Shown in pieces: positions 1 through 7,836 of a stretch of 56,523 nucleotides of DNA. Numbering within the stretch: position 1 is the first letter of the stretch; every line of letters starts with the position of its first letter. Below the pieces are notes generated by a model that ran no database searches, had not been told where the DNA came from, and worked only from the letters and a program-made list of their open reading frames with translations. The position numbers and the translations under genes were made by a program. The DNA is from a bacterium (lineage in GTDB: Bacteria; JAHJDO01), in assembly GCA_023129655.1 (NCBI GenBank), contig JAGMBN010000001.1:1-56523 (forward strand). The letters run 5' to 3'.

Positions 1-170
1 CTATTGGCAGAATAAAACAAAAACCAGTTGTCATTGGTGGGGATATTGGCATTCGCTCAATGATGCAGGTTACAGCTTCCTTTGACCACAGGTGCATAGA
101 CGGCGCGCTTGGAGCAAAATTTCTGCAAAAGGTTAAGGAGTATCTGGAAGATCCGAAAGAGATTATGTAA
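1..170 (+). CDS. 2-oxoacid dehydrogenase E2 acyltransferase, C-terminal end (partial)
   Basis: Only the last 55 codons are in the window, read in frame from base 3 to the TAA ending at 170. The translation contains FDHRCIDGA, the DHRxxDG motif whose His is the catalytic base of the acyltransferase domain of pyruvate/2-oxoacid dehydrogenase E2, followed by the usual short helical tail ending near LEDPKEIM. By family knowledge the protein passes an acyl group from lipoyl-lysine to CoA in the cytoplasm. The substrate (pyruvate, branched-chain or acetoin type) cannot be told from this tail. The gene converges on the minus-strand nuclease-like gene. Confidence 0.85.
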   Translation, partial: IGRIKQKPVVIGGDIGIRSMMQVTASFDHRCIDGALGAKFLQKVKEYLEDPKEIM

Positions 171-277
171 CACGCAGAGATGGCGAATCACGAATGCTTT
201 CTTTGACAGCTGCTTGTTCCCCCAGACAGCTGAAGCAATCTGTTGTCTCCTCCGCTATCGGTTGTTCACTCCGCTAC

Positions 278-301
278 AACCGCCTGCTTTAGCTGGCGGT
301 T
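278..301. repeat. GC-rich hairpin between convergent genes
   Basis: A 10-base arm (AACCGCCTGC), a TTTA loop and a 10-base arm pair with a single mismatch. It lies between the stops of two convergent genes, in a 174-base stretch where I see nothing else. It resembles dispersed REP-like hairpins and may also aid bidirectional termination, although no T-run follows. Confidence 0.5.
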
Positions 302-344
302 ATGAGCAGAGCCTGCAATCTCACTTTCTCAGTTTGTTCTCTAT

Positions 345-1943
345 TTACTTAATCTGTGTCTTTTTTTCTATGACAATTTGAGGGCGTTTGTAGAATCCTA
401 TTTTTACATGTTTCAGTACAATTTTTGAATTGTTTTTCGGCCTTAACTTCTTATTCTTGAAGTACAATTTAATTTTCCTGTTACTGCCGTAATAAAAATA
501 TCCTCGTTTATAAATACCTTCAGCTTTTGATATGACTTCGCTCTGAAGACCCGGTTCAGAGAAATCAGTTGAAGGATCGCTTAACAAATAAGAAGTAAAA
601 TTAGCCGCCTTTCCAATCTCTTTAATTTCACTAATCTCTGTGATTTCACGAAGCCCATGATAGTCATACAGTCTTCTTGCAGTTAAGTTGTATACCTTAC
701 CATACTCCATGTTTCTTCCTGCTTTGTATATAAAGATTGCTCTGCCATTTTTTTGTTTGATGACAACATCGCTTCCATATTTGTAGATAACGACGCAGTG
801 TTTGAGACTGTAATTAACATTTCCAATTCTTGAAGTGTAAAGATCAGAGATATCCCTTTTCTGCGACTTTAAAGGAGCGATACCGTCTGGAAATGTGTCA
901 TGCTTTTTTGAATGAAAAGGTTCAGTGGAAAAATACGCAAAAATTGGCAAGTGATCTGAGTATCCTTTTCCAAGATGTTTGCCCCTGCCGTTTTTTGCTC
1001 GCTGCCAACGGTAGACGGCGTTTCCCTTGAACAGATAATCAGGATCAAACTTGTCAAACGAATTATCCACATAAGAGATCCCCTTATCATCGTAAAGAGC
1101 TTTGGGCAGGATAATGTTGTCAAGACTGTTCTTGTTACCGAAAAAATTGTATGACCAGCGCCTGGTCATATTGATTTCAAGCCATGTATTGTACAAATAT
1201 TTATTTGAGACCTGCGTTATCAAGACCTGTTCATTTACCATTTCAAAATCTTTGACAGTCATTAGAATATGATTAATTCCTGTAATGCCGGCAGTGTCGT
1301 TTAACCTGCTGGAATTTCTGAAGGTTTTGTATTCATTATAGTTTGAATTAAAATCACCTATCAGCACAAAGTCAACATCATCTTTTAGTTTGTCAATGTC
1401 TTCCTTGAGTGCTTTGGCATAAGCTATCCTGCCGCTTTCAGGCCCTCGTTTGGATCTCCAGTGATTGATAAACAGGATGAGACGATTCCCATCAATATCA
1501 AGAGTTATTTTGAGAATATTTCTGGCAAATTTACTATCAACCCGTATTTCTTCTTTCTTTATAATTGGAAACTTAGACAGAACGGCGCACTTCACGGTCG
1601 TGTTCTTGGAATCCGCAATCTCAAAATAAGGATAATCCAAACCAAAGTCCTTCAGCTTGCTGCGTAAAAGAATAAGAGAGCTTTTTGATTCAATCTCCTG
1701 CAACGCAACAACATCAGCCCTCAAGTCCTTTATTACTTCTGCGATATTTGTGATTTTAATGTCAACAATATTTTTTGTCCAGCCATAACCAGTGTTTGGA
1801 ATATACTCGGTGTATTCTGTCCCGTCCTTGTTAAGATCAAAAAGATTTTCAACATTATAACTTACAACCTTAAAGGTTCTTGCTTCTGTTGAGGTTACAC
1901 AGCAAAATAAAATAAGCAAAACTAATGCAATTGCCTTTTTCAT
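345..1943 (-). CDS. Exported endonuclease/exonuclease/phosphatase (EEP) family protein
   Basis: This 532-residue protein begins with a clear signal peptide (Lys2-Lys3, then a hydrophobic stretch to about Ala21). The EEP fold follows: YNVENL (Asn30), VALQEIE (Glu83), IGDFNSN and the C-terminal GYSDHLP, the usual metal-binding and catalytic residues of DNase I-like nucleases and phosphatases. Residues from about 340 onward form an extra beta-rich region that could be an OB-fold nucleic-acid-binding domain, as in some secreted nucleases; that is inference. The family cleaves phosphoester bonds in DNA, RNA or lipids, and the substrate here is unknown. It is separate from the queuosine operon upstream and ends facing the E2 gene. 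Confidence 0.75.
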   Translation of the reverse strand: MKKAIALVLLILFCCVTSTEARTFKVVSYNVENLFDLNKDGTEYTEYIPNTGYGWTKNIVDIKITNIAEVIKDLRADVVALQEIESKSSLILLRSKLKDFGLDYPYFEIADSKNTTVKCAVLSKFPIIKKEEIRVDSKFARNILKITLDIDGNRLILFINHWRSKRGPESGRIAYAKALKEDIDKLKDDVDFVLIGDFNSNYNEYKTFRNSSRLNDTAGITGINHILMTVKDFEMVNEQVLITQVSNKYLYNTWLEINMTRRWSYNFFGNKNSLDNIILPKALYDDKGISYVDNSFDKFDPDYLFKGNAVYRWQRAKNGRGKHLGKGYSDHLPIFAYFSTEPFHSKKHDTFPDGIAPLKSQKRDISDLYTSRIGNVNYSLKHCVVIYKYGSDVVIKQKNGRAIFIYKAGRNMEYGKVYNLTARRLYDYHGLREITEISEIKEIGKAANFTSYLLSDPSTDFSEPGLQSEVISKAEGIYKRGYFYYGSNRKIKLYFKNKKLRPKNNSKIVLKHVKIGFYKRPQIVIEKKTQIK

Positions 1944-1984
1944 TTCCAGTTATCCTTTAATTATTAAGAGGATACCTAGTCGCT

Positions 1985-2413
1985 TTATTCTTTTTCAGGA
2001 TAACTTGCTTCTACACAGATACTGATTCCTCCGCGAGGACGGAATTCTCCGGTAACCAGAGCTTTTCTTGGATTACATGCCTTTACAATATCATCAAGGA
2101 TTCTATTAACAGCCTCTTCGTGAAATGTGGCAGAGTTTCTAAAAGAAAATAAATATAATTTCAAAGACTTACTTTCTATGCACTTTTTATCTGGGATGTA
2201 GCGGATTGTTATTATGCCGAAATCCGGCTGGCTGGTAACAGGACATATTGATGTAAACTCTGGACAGTCAAAGCTGATCCAATAATCTCTGTTGGAATAT
2301 TTGTTCTCAAATGTTTCCAGCTTGGCTTTATCAGGAGAAGCAGGAAATTTGGTTTTGCTTTTACCAAGTATTGTTAAATTGCCACCGTGTTTTTTAGACA
2401 TTTGTTTTCTCAT
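1985..2413 (-). CDS. queF: NADPH-dependent 7-cyano-7-deazaguanine (preQ0) reductase
   Basis: QueF reduces the nitrile of preQ0 to preQ1 in queuosine biosynthesis. At 142 residues this is the short, unimodular form. Cys57 (CPVTSQPD) forms the thioimide with substrate and Asp64 is the acid; the NADPH-binding ESKSLKLY motif and FHEEAVN follow. The ATG at 2413 has GGGAGG six bases upstream and overlaps the end of queC by 20 bases, so translation is probably coupled. It is the last gene of queE-queC-queF. QueD is not in the window. Confidence 0.93.
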   Translation of the reverse strand: MRKQMSKKHGGNLTILGKSKTKFPASPDKAKLETFENKYSNRDYWISFDCPEFTSICPVTSQPDFGIITIRYIPDKKCIESKSLKLYLFSFRNSATFHEEAVNRILDDIVKACNPRKALVTGEFRPRGGISICVEASYPEKE

Positions 2414-3056
2414 AACCAGCCTCCCTAAATCCCTTTAATCTAAATTTACAGCTGTCGCATTTTCCACACGCTTTACCGTCAGAGCGTGGATTATAACAGC
2501 TCCATGTTATGGAATAATCAATTCCTAAGTCAGAGCCCTTTTTTATAATTTCTGCTTTAGACATTTTGAGTAAAGGCGCATGAATCTTTACTTTTTCTCC
2601 TTTAATGCCGGCTTTAGTCCCCAGATTTGCCAGTTTTTCAAATGCCTTTAAATACTCAGGCCTGCAATCCGGATAGCCGCTATAATCAACTGTATTTGCC
2701 CCGATAAATATATCGTTCGCTCCAACAACCTCTGCCCATGCCAATGCAATAGAAAGGAATATAGTATTTCTCGCTGGAACATACGTAACAGGTATTTTCG
2801 TTGAAGTATTATTTGTTGGAACATCTATATTATCTGTTAATGCTGATCCTCCAATTCCTCCCAACCCTATTACTATAATTTTGTGTTCCTTAACGCAGAA
2901 AAAATCAGCAGCTTTTTTAGCGCTTTCAATCTCAATCTTGTGGCGTTGTCCATAATCAAGGGTTAATGAGTACAACTCGTAGTTTTCCACCTTGGCAATA
3001 GCCATTACAGTTGTTGAGTCAATCCCTCCACTGCTGAGAATTACAGCCTTTTTCAT
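2394..3056 (-). CDS. queC: 7-cyano-7-deazaguanine synthase
   Basis: QueC uses ATP and ammonia to convert 7-carboxy-7-deazaguanine into preQ0. The PP-loop SGGIDS lies at residues 9-14. Four zinc-binding cysteines close the protein (Cys187, 197, 200 and 203), the classic CX9CX2CX2C arrangement. The length of 220 residues is normal. It starts directly after the queE stop and overlaps queF. Confidence 0.95.
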   Translation of the reverse strand: MKKAVILSSGGIDSTTVMAIAKVENYELYSLTLDYGQRHKIEIESAKKAADFFCVKEHKIIVIGLGGIGGSALTDNIDVPTNNTSTKIPVTYVPARNTIFLSIALAWAEVVGANDIFIGANTVDYSGYPDCRPEYLKAFEKLANLGTKAGIKGEKVKIHAPLLKMSKAEIIKKGSDLGIDYSITWSCYNPRSDGKACGKCDSCKFRLKGFREAGYEKTNV

Positions 3057-3698
3057 CTAAACACCTCTCGCATCCGACCCCCATATATATTTATGAATCT
3101 GAATCTGCATTCTAACATCCAGATTATCACAGCAAATCCATTCAGCGAGTTCCTTGGGAACTAGTTTACCATAAACAGGTGAAAAATGAACATAGTTTAC
3201 TCGTTGAGTGAGGTTGTATTTTGCCGCTATGTCTTTTGCCCAATCATAATCCTTTCTATCACCTATTACAAACTTAACCTCATCCTTTTTCCTTAAATAC
3301 TCAATATTTTTCCACAGCGTTTTAGCGCTCATTTTGCTTCCCGGACATTTTAGATCAAGTATTATTATTGCATGTTGATTTATATTCTTAATGCTAATAG
3401 TGCCATTTGTTTCAATTAAGACGATATATTTTTGCTTGATCAAGGTGTCAATTAACTTAGTGGTTTCTTTTTGCAGGAGAGGTTCTCCTCCTGTAATTTC
3501 TACCAGGTCCTGCCCCAGCATCTTTACTCTTTGGATAATTTCTTCTATAGATAGATCATCCCCATCTTTGTAAGCATACTTTGTGTCGCAGTAACCGCAT
3601 CTGAGATTGCAGCCCGTAAGCCTTATAAAACTGCATAATCTGCCGGCAAAGCTTCCCTCGCCCTGAATACTTTTAAAGATTTCATTAACCTTAAGCAT
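3057..3698 (-). CDS. queE: 7-carboxy-7-deazaguanine synthase (radical SAM)
   Basis: QueE is the radical SAM enzyme that contracts 6-carboxytetrahydropterin to 7-carboxy-7-deazaguanine. The N-terminal SIQGEGSFAG is a QueE hallmark, and Cys30, Cys34 and Cys37 (CNLRCGYC) form the CX3CX2C site for the [4Fe-4S] cluster. EITGGEPLLQ matches the SAM-binding GGE motif. The length of 213 residues is typical. It is the first gene of the operon, divergent from tRNA-Leu. I saw no preQ1 riboswitch in the 67 bases upstream. Confidence 0.93.
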   Translation of the reverse strand: MLKVNEIFKSIQGEGSFAGRLCSFIRLTGCNLRCGYCDTKYAYKDGDDLSIEEIIQRVKMLGQDLVEITGGEPLLQKETTKLIDTLIKQKYIVLIETNGTISIKNINQHAIIILDLKCPGSKMSAKTLWKNIEYLRKKDEVKFVIGDRKDYDWAKDIAAKYNLTQRVNYVHFSPVYGKLVPKELAEWICCDNLDVRMQIQIHKYIWGSDARGV

Positions 3699-3716
3699 GA
3701 ATTACCTGAATTCTTT

Positions 3717-3744
3717 TTGACATCAAATCAAAATTTGCTATTAT
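3717..3744 (+). promoter_or_regulatory. Sigma-70-type promoter of tRNA-Leu
   Basis: TTGACA at 3717-3722 and TATTAT at 3739-3744 are separated by 16 bases. The predicted start near 3751 is about 15 bases before the mature tRNA. Both hexamers are near-consensus. Confidence 0.75.
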
Positions 3745-3765
3745 GTAGAAAAATGAGAAACTTCT

Positions 3766-3849
3766 GCCGGGATGGTGAAATTGGCAGACACGCTAGCTTG
3801 AGGGGCTAGTGGGAGAAATCCTGTGCGAGTTCAAATCTCGCTCCCGGCA
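3766..3849 (+). tRNA. tRNA-Leu (anticodon GAG)
   Basis: This is an 84-base class II tRNA. The acceptor stem pairs GCCGGGA with TCCCGGC, with A as discriminator. The anticodon stem CTAGC/GCTAG encloses loop TTGAGGG, giving anticodon GAG at 3800-3802. A variable arm follows, and the T-arm GCGAG-TTCAAAT-CTCGC is canonical. The CCA end is not encoded. It reads CUC and CUU codons. Confidence 0.95.
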
Positions 3850-3971
3850 CTGCTCAAATTTTCAATCTAAATCTATCATATGTGCTGGCTGGGCATGCGT
3901 AACACTATATCTCATAGGTGTTAAATAATCAAGCCCGGAGCAGGTATGGAGCAGGTAATGCAAGAAGTTTT

Positions 3972-4817
3972 ATGCATAATAATTTTATACTAAGATGTGG
4001 TAAATACACAATAGATTTGAATGCCAAGCCAGCATTAATGGGCATATTGAATGTAACCCCTGATTCTTTTTCTGATGGAGGATTATACAATACACATCAA
4101 AAGGCAATAAATCGGATTGATGAGATGATTGCGCAAGGCGCAAATATTATAGATATAGGGGGCGAGTCAACGCGTCCGGGCGCAGAACCAGTTACGGAAA
4201 AAGAAGAAAGCGCCAGAGTTATCTCTTTAATAAAAGAGATAGTCAAGAAATTTAATGTGCCTGTTTCAATTGATACAAGAAAAACAGAAGTTGCGAAAAA
4301 AGCTTTGGACGCAGGCGCTTGTATGGTAAATAATGTAGGGGGATTGAAAATGAACAGGGAACTTGGTAAAATTGTCGCACGTTATGACGTTCCTATTATT
4401 CTTATGCATATGAGGGGGAATCCACAGACTATGCAAAAGGATATTAAGTACGGATCAGTTGTTTTAGATATTATAGAGGAATTAAAAAGCAGTATAGCCC
4501 TGGCACAGGATGCTGGAATACGAGAAGATAATATCTTAGTAGATCCGGGAATTGGGTTTGGCAAGAATACAGAGGATAATTTAAAGATCATTAACAGGAT
4601 CAACGATTTTAAGATATTGGGAAAACCAGTTGTTTTAGGGCCGTCAAGAAAATCGTTTATAGGGAACGCGCTTAATTTAGATGTTAAAGAACGGCTTGAA
4701 GGTACATTAGCTACAGTGGCATATGCTGTCTTAAAGGATGTAAACATTATCCGCGTTCATGATGTTATGCAGACAAGAAGAGTTATTGACATGATAAAAG
4801 CTATAAAGGATGTTTAA
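3972..4817 (+). CDS. folP: Dihydropteroate synthase
   Basis: FolP condenses p-aminobenzoate with 6-hydroxymethyl-dihydropterin pyrophosphate in folate synthesis. The signature NVTPDSFSDGG, the phosphate-binding GGESTRPGAEPV and the C-terminal GPSRKSFIG are present on a TIM barrel of normal length (281 residues from this start). The frame is open back to a GTG at 3918, but that start has no ribosome site and adds 18 residues with no family match; the ATG at 3972 with AAGAAG upstream fits better. The TAA stop overlaps the ATG of cdaA (TAATG). Confidence 0.9.
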   Translation: MHNNFILRCGKYTIDLNAKPALMGILNVTPDSFSDGGLYNTHQKAINRIDEMIAQGANIIDIGGESTRPGAEPVTEKEESARVISLIKEIVKKFNVPVSIDTRKTEVAKKALDAGACMVNNVGGLKMNRELGKIVARYDVPIILMHMRGNPQTMQKDIKYGSVVLDIIEELKSSIALAQDAGIREDNILVDPGIGFGKNTEDNLKIINRINDFKILGKPVVLGPSRKSFIGNALNLDVKERLEGTLATVAYAVLKDVNIIRVHDVMQTRRVIDMIKAIKDV

Positions 4818-5632
4818 TGTTTTCAAACTTTCTTGATAATACTATAAAGTTTTTTTCGGTTTTAGGCTGGCGAGATTTTGTAGAAGTTTTTGTGTTGGCT
4901 ATTATCTTCTACAGAGTCTTTTTGTTTATCAAGGGCACTAGAACTATCCAGATTATGAAGGGTCTCTTTGTTATTGTGCTTATTGCGCTTTTGGCAAAAA
5001 TAATGAACCTGTATACCATAAGCTGGATACTTGAGAGAGTATTAGCTATAGGTGTGATAGCTATCTTAATTGTTTTTCAACCTGAGCTAAGACGCGCTCT
5101 TTCAAGAATAGGACAGAATCCGCTTATAGATATACCATCGCAAGAGGCTGAGTTAATAGACGAAATAGTAAAATCTGTTAATATGCTTTCCAGAAAGAAT
5201 ATTGGCGCACTTATTGTAATTGGCCGTGAGATCGGTCTAAAAGATTATATGGAAACAGGTGTTCGTATAAATGCTAAAGTTACAAGCGAACTATTAAGCA
5301 GTATTTTTACTCCTAATTCACCTCTTCATGACGGAGCAGTCATAATTGAGCATGGAGAACTTGTTGCTGCAAGCTGTATTCTGCCTCTTGTAGAACTGCC
5401 TAATATTGGGAGAGTGCTGGGAACAAGACATAGAGCCGCCTTGAGTTTAACAAAAGAGACTGACGCTGTAGTGATTGTAGTATCAGAAGAAACTGGAGGT
5501 ATATCTGTTGCAATAAAGAGAAAACTGACACGCGATATAGATGGTATTACTCTGAGGAAAATATTGCAGAATCTATACGCTCCTAAGAAGAAAAGCAGAA
5601 AATCTTTCTGGATATGGAAGAGGAACAAGTAA
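4817..5632 (+). CDS. cdaA: Membrane diadenylate cyclase CdaA
   Basis: CdaA makes cyclic di-AMP from two ATP. Three membrane helices occupy roughly residues 10-90. The DisA-N catalytic domain follows, with the DGA motif at 172-174 and the RHR motif at 204-206, both needed for activity. The length of 271 residues matches the CdaA/YbbP class. It sits between folP and cdaR with one-base TAATG overlaps at both ends, so the three genes are translationally linked. The usual partner glmM is not next in line. Confidence 0.93.
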   Translation: MFSNFLDNTIKFFSVLGWRDFVEVFVLAIIFYRVFLFIKGTRTIQIMKGLFVIVLIALLAKIMNLYTISWILERVLAIGVIAILIVFQPELRRALSRIGQNPLIDIPSQEAELIDEIVKSVNMLSRKNIGALIVIGREIGLKDYMETGVRINAKVTSELLSSIFTPNSPLHDGAVIIEHGELVAASCILPLVELPNIGRVLGTRHRAALSLTKETDAVVIVVSEETGGISVAIKRKLTRDIDGITLRKILQNLYAPKKKSRKSFWIWKRNK

Positions 5633-6018
5633 TGTTCAAAAATTGGGGATTTAAAATACTGTCATTTTTTATTGCTTGTATGATCTGGTTTTATGTATCA
5701 GGGGAAAAAGGAACAGATATTGTAAAAATAAAAGAAAAAGACAGAGTGCTAAGGAATGTTGTTGTAAAGGTAGCGCATCCATCTTCTTTTATCTTGCAAG
5801 CGAAACTGAATCCAAAGCATGTAAGTGTGCAAATAAGAGGTCAATCCGATATTGTAGATAAACTAACTCCTGAAAACATTTTTGTTTTTATAGATGTAAG
5901 CGCTTTAGAAAAGGGGAAGCATGTTTTGCCCGTACAAATTAACCTACCCGTAAACATAAGACTTATTCAAATTACTCCTACTGTGATAAATGTGCTGCTT
6001 AAAAAAAGAAATAAGTAG
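5632..6018 (+). CDS. cdaR: YbbR-domain protein, CdaR-like regulator of CdaA
   Basis: One N-terminal membrane helix (about residues 7-23) is followed by an extracytoplasmic YbbR-type domain with the repeating V.V.I.G......L.P..V...VD pattern. CdaR proteins bind and modulate CdaA. This one is short, about 128 residues with only one YbbR domain, where Bacillus CdaR has several. The ATG at 5632 shares its A with the cdaA stop and is preferred over an in-frame ATG at 5614. Confidence 0.8.
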   Translation: MFKNWGFKILSFFIACMIWFYVSGEKGTDIVKIKEKDRVLRNVVVKVAHPSSFILQAKLNPKHVSVQIRGQSDIVDKLTPENIFVFIDVSALEKGKHVLPVQINLPVNIRLIQITPTVINVLLKKRNK

Positions 6019-6076
6019 TAATAGTATATAGCCGTTTTCAAAATTCAGAAAATAGGTAGGCAAGGATTAGGTTGAA

Positions 6077-6136
6077 ATGATTGTCAAGAAAGCACCAAAA
6101 TATCACTGGTTTAGAATTCCAAATGGATCTCTCTAA
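6077..6136 (+). CDS. Possible 19-residue leader-like ORF before the HIT gene
   Basis: An ATG at 6077 opens a short frame rich in basic and aromatic residues (KAPKYHWFRI) whose TAA shares its last A with the ATG of the HIT gene. The TAATG junction would couple translation of the two. No family is recognised. It could equally be a remnant of an older 5' end or chance. Confidence 0.2.
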   Translation: MIVKKAPKYHWFRIPNGSL

Positions 6137-6573
6137 TGTATAAATCTAATTGCATGTATTGCGCAAGATCTGAATTGCTTAGAAGTTTCGCAATTCAGAT
6201 AGTTGAGTTAGAACAAAGCATTGTTTATCTTCATAGAGATAGTAAATACAAGGGGCGGTGTATTGTGGCATTAAAGGAACATAAGCGAGAATTGTTTGAA
6301 TTAAGTGAGCAGCAGCGAAACCAATATATTCGGGAGGTGAGTAATGTTGCCCGGGCAGTTAAAACCGCATTTAATGCGGATAAAATAAATTATGCTGTTT
6401 ATGGCGACATAATGGATCATCTGCATTTTCACATTGTCCCGAAAAGAAAAAGTGGGACAGAATGGGGCAAGGCCTTTGAGGTTGTTCAGGCTACCCCTTC
6501 TTCTATGAGTGAAGAAGAAATAAAGCGATGTTGCGAGAAAATTTTAGAAAATCTTGAGTTTAAGCAAGAATAA
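6136..6573 (+). CDS. HIT family nucleotide hydrolase/transferase
   Basis: The histidine-triad motif HLHFHIVP lies about 95 residues in, with His residues spaced as in HIT enzymes that hydrolyse or transfer nucleoside monophosphates through a histidyl-AMP intermediate. The length (145 residues) and the CMYCARSE opening, resembling the zinc-binding start of bacterial HIT proteins, fit. The exact substrate is unknown. It is followed 16 bases later by the beta-propeller gene. Confidence 0.85.
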   Translation: MYKSNCMYCARSELLRSFAIQIVELEQSIVYLHRDSKYKGRCIVALKEHKRELFELSEQQRNQYIREVSNVARAVKTAFNADKINYAVYGDIMDHLHFHIVPKRKSGTEWGKAFEVVQATPSSMSEEEIKRCCEKILENLEFKQE

Positions 6574-6589
6574 ACAGGCAGGAAATATC

Positions 6590-7822
6590 ATGGCAAAGGA
6601 CCTCCAGCATGAAATACCATTTGACCAGGTCTGGGTAAGCTGCCCGGAATTTGAGAATGCTCTTTATGATCATACTGTTACTTTGCCCCCAATCCATGCC
6701 ATTACCTATGGGCCAAAATTTCACTGGTTTAGTTACTATGACAAGTTCCAGTTTGATGCTTCAAATAGATTTGTTCTCTCGATGGAGATTGATTTTGAGG
6801 GCCAAAGTCCGGGCCATAAAGATGTTGTAACTATTGGCATGATTGATACAGAGGATAATAATAAGTGGATTGAACTTGGCCAATCTAAAGCCTGGTGCTG
6901 GCAACAGGGTTGTATGCTTCAGTGGAGGCCTGGTTCCGGAGATGAAATACTTTGGAATGACAGGGAAGGCAACAGATTTGTATGTCATATCCTCAATGTC
7001 AAAACCAATCAGAAAAGGACATTACCATACCCGATCTACCATGTTCACCCTGATGGGAAATGGGCGTTGGGAACTGATTTTGCCCGTATCCAGCTTATGC
7101 GTCCCGGTTACGGCTATGCTGGTATTGAAGACAGGAACGCAGAAGTTTTGGCTCCAGACGACTCCTGTATTTATCTTTTAAATTTGGATTCAGCTGAATG
7201 TAAGCCTCTTTTTTCCTGCGCTGATATATCTAAAATTCCTTATCCAGATGCAGATTGCAATGACGACAAGCATTACTTCAATTGTCCGGCGTGGAATAGT
7301 GAAGGCAGTAGATTTTTGTTTTTAGATCGTTGGCGGTCAGCTAAAGGGAAATGGGATGGCTTTAAGACGCGGATATTCACCGCTTCCTTTGATGGGACAG
7401 ACATCAGGTTGGTAACAGACAAACCGGGAGTTTCTCATTTTGCCTGGCGAGACCCTGAACATATTGTCCTATGGAGAGAAGGAGCTTATCGTCTATACAA
7501 AGATGATTGCACCTCCAATGAAAATATTATACTGCAAGCGACCAATGGTCATATAAATTTTCTGCCAAATAACGAATGGATGATAGCAGATACTTATCAT
7601 GACAAAAACAATTATCAAAATCTTTATCTTTTTCACATGTTGACAAAGGAAATAGTACCGCTCGGGCATTTTTATTTACCGCCGGAATATCGCGGTGGGG
7701 AATTAAGATGCGATCTACATCCGAGGATCAGTCGGGATGGTCAAAGCATATTGATAGATTCTACTCATGGCGGTAATGGCAGGCAAATGTACTTGATCGA
7801 TATTGGTAATATATTTAAGTGA
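6590..7822 (+). CDS. Cytoplasmic beta-propeller protein (TolB/oligogalacturonate-lyase-like)
   Basis: The 410-residue protein shows repeated beta-propeller blades of the form 'P.W...G..ILF....' and '..HP.G.WAL' (for example YHVHPDGKWAL, CPAWNSEGSRFLF and LHPRISRDGQSILID). This resembles TolB-like propellers and the PL22 oligogalacturonate-lyase-like group. No signal peptide is seen, so it should be cytoplasmic, unusual for TolB itself. The ATG at 6590 with AGGCAGGAAA upstream is preferred over the in-frame ATG at 6554 inside the HIT gene. It is collinear with two URO-D-like genes, suggesting a shared catabolic role. Enzymatic function is not established. Confidence 0.55.
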   Translation: MAKDLQHEIPFDQVWVSCPEFENALYDHTVTLPPIHAITYGPKFHWFSYYDKFQFDASNRFVLSMEIDFEGQSPGHKDVVTIGMIDTEDNNKWIELGQSKAWCWQQGCMLQWRPGSGDEILWNDREGNRFVCHILNVKTNQKRTLPYPIYHVHPDGKWALGTDFARIQLMRPGYGYAGIEDRNAEVLAPDDSCIYLLNLDSAECKPLFSCADISKIPYPDADCNDDKHYFNCPAWNSEGSRFLFLDRWRSAKGKWDGFKTRIFTASFDGTDIRLVTDKPGVSHFAWRDPEHIVLWREGAYRLYKDDCTSNENIILQATNGHINFLPNNEWMIADTYHDKNNYQNLYLFHMLTKEIVPLGHFYLPPEYRGGELRCDLHPRISRDGQSILIDSTHGGNGRQMYLIDIGNIFK

Positions 7823-7836
7823 CGAAAGGACAAAAA

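Noticed and set aside
109..381. 90-codon plus-strand frame at the left edge
   Set aside because: It overlaps the real E2 gene end in another frame and a hairpin repeat; no family similarity or ribosome site.
640..690. In-gene repeat in the EEP protein (EITEISEIKEIG segment)
   Set aside because: Looks repetitive, but a GLREITEIS-type stretch is plausible for the OB-like domain and no palindrome or second copy was seen.
869..1123. 84-codon minus-strand frame inside the EEP gene
   Set aside because: Shadow frame of the EEP coding sequence, with no independent ribosome site or similarity.
3699..3765. Possible preQ1 riboswitch upstream of queE
   Set aside because: Only 67 bases separate queE from tRNA-Leu, and they are accounted for by the tRNA promoter; no preQ1-type pseudoknot pattern was seen.
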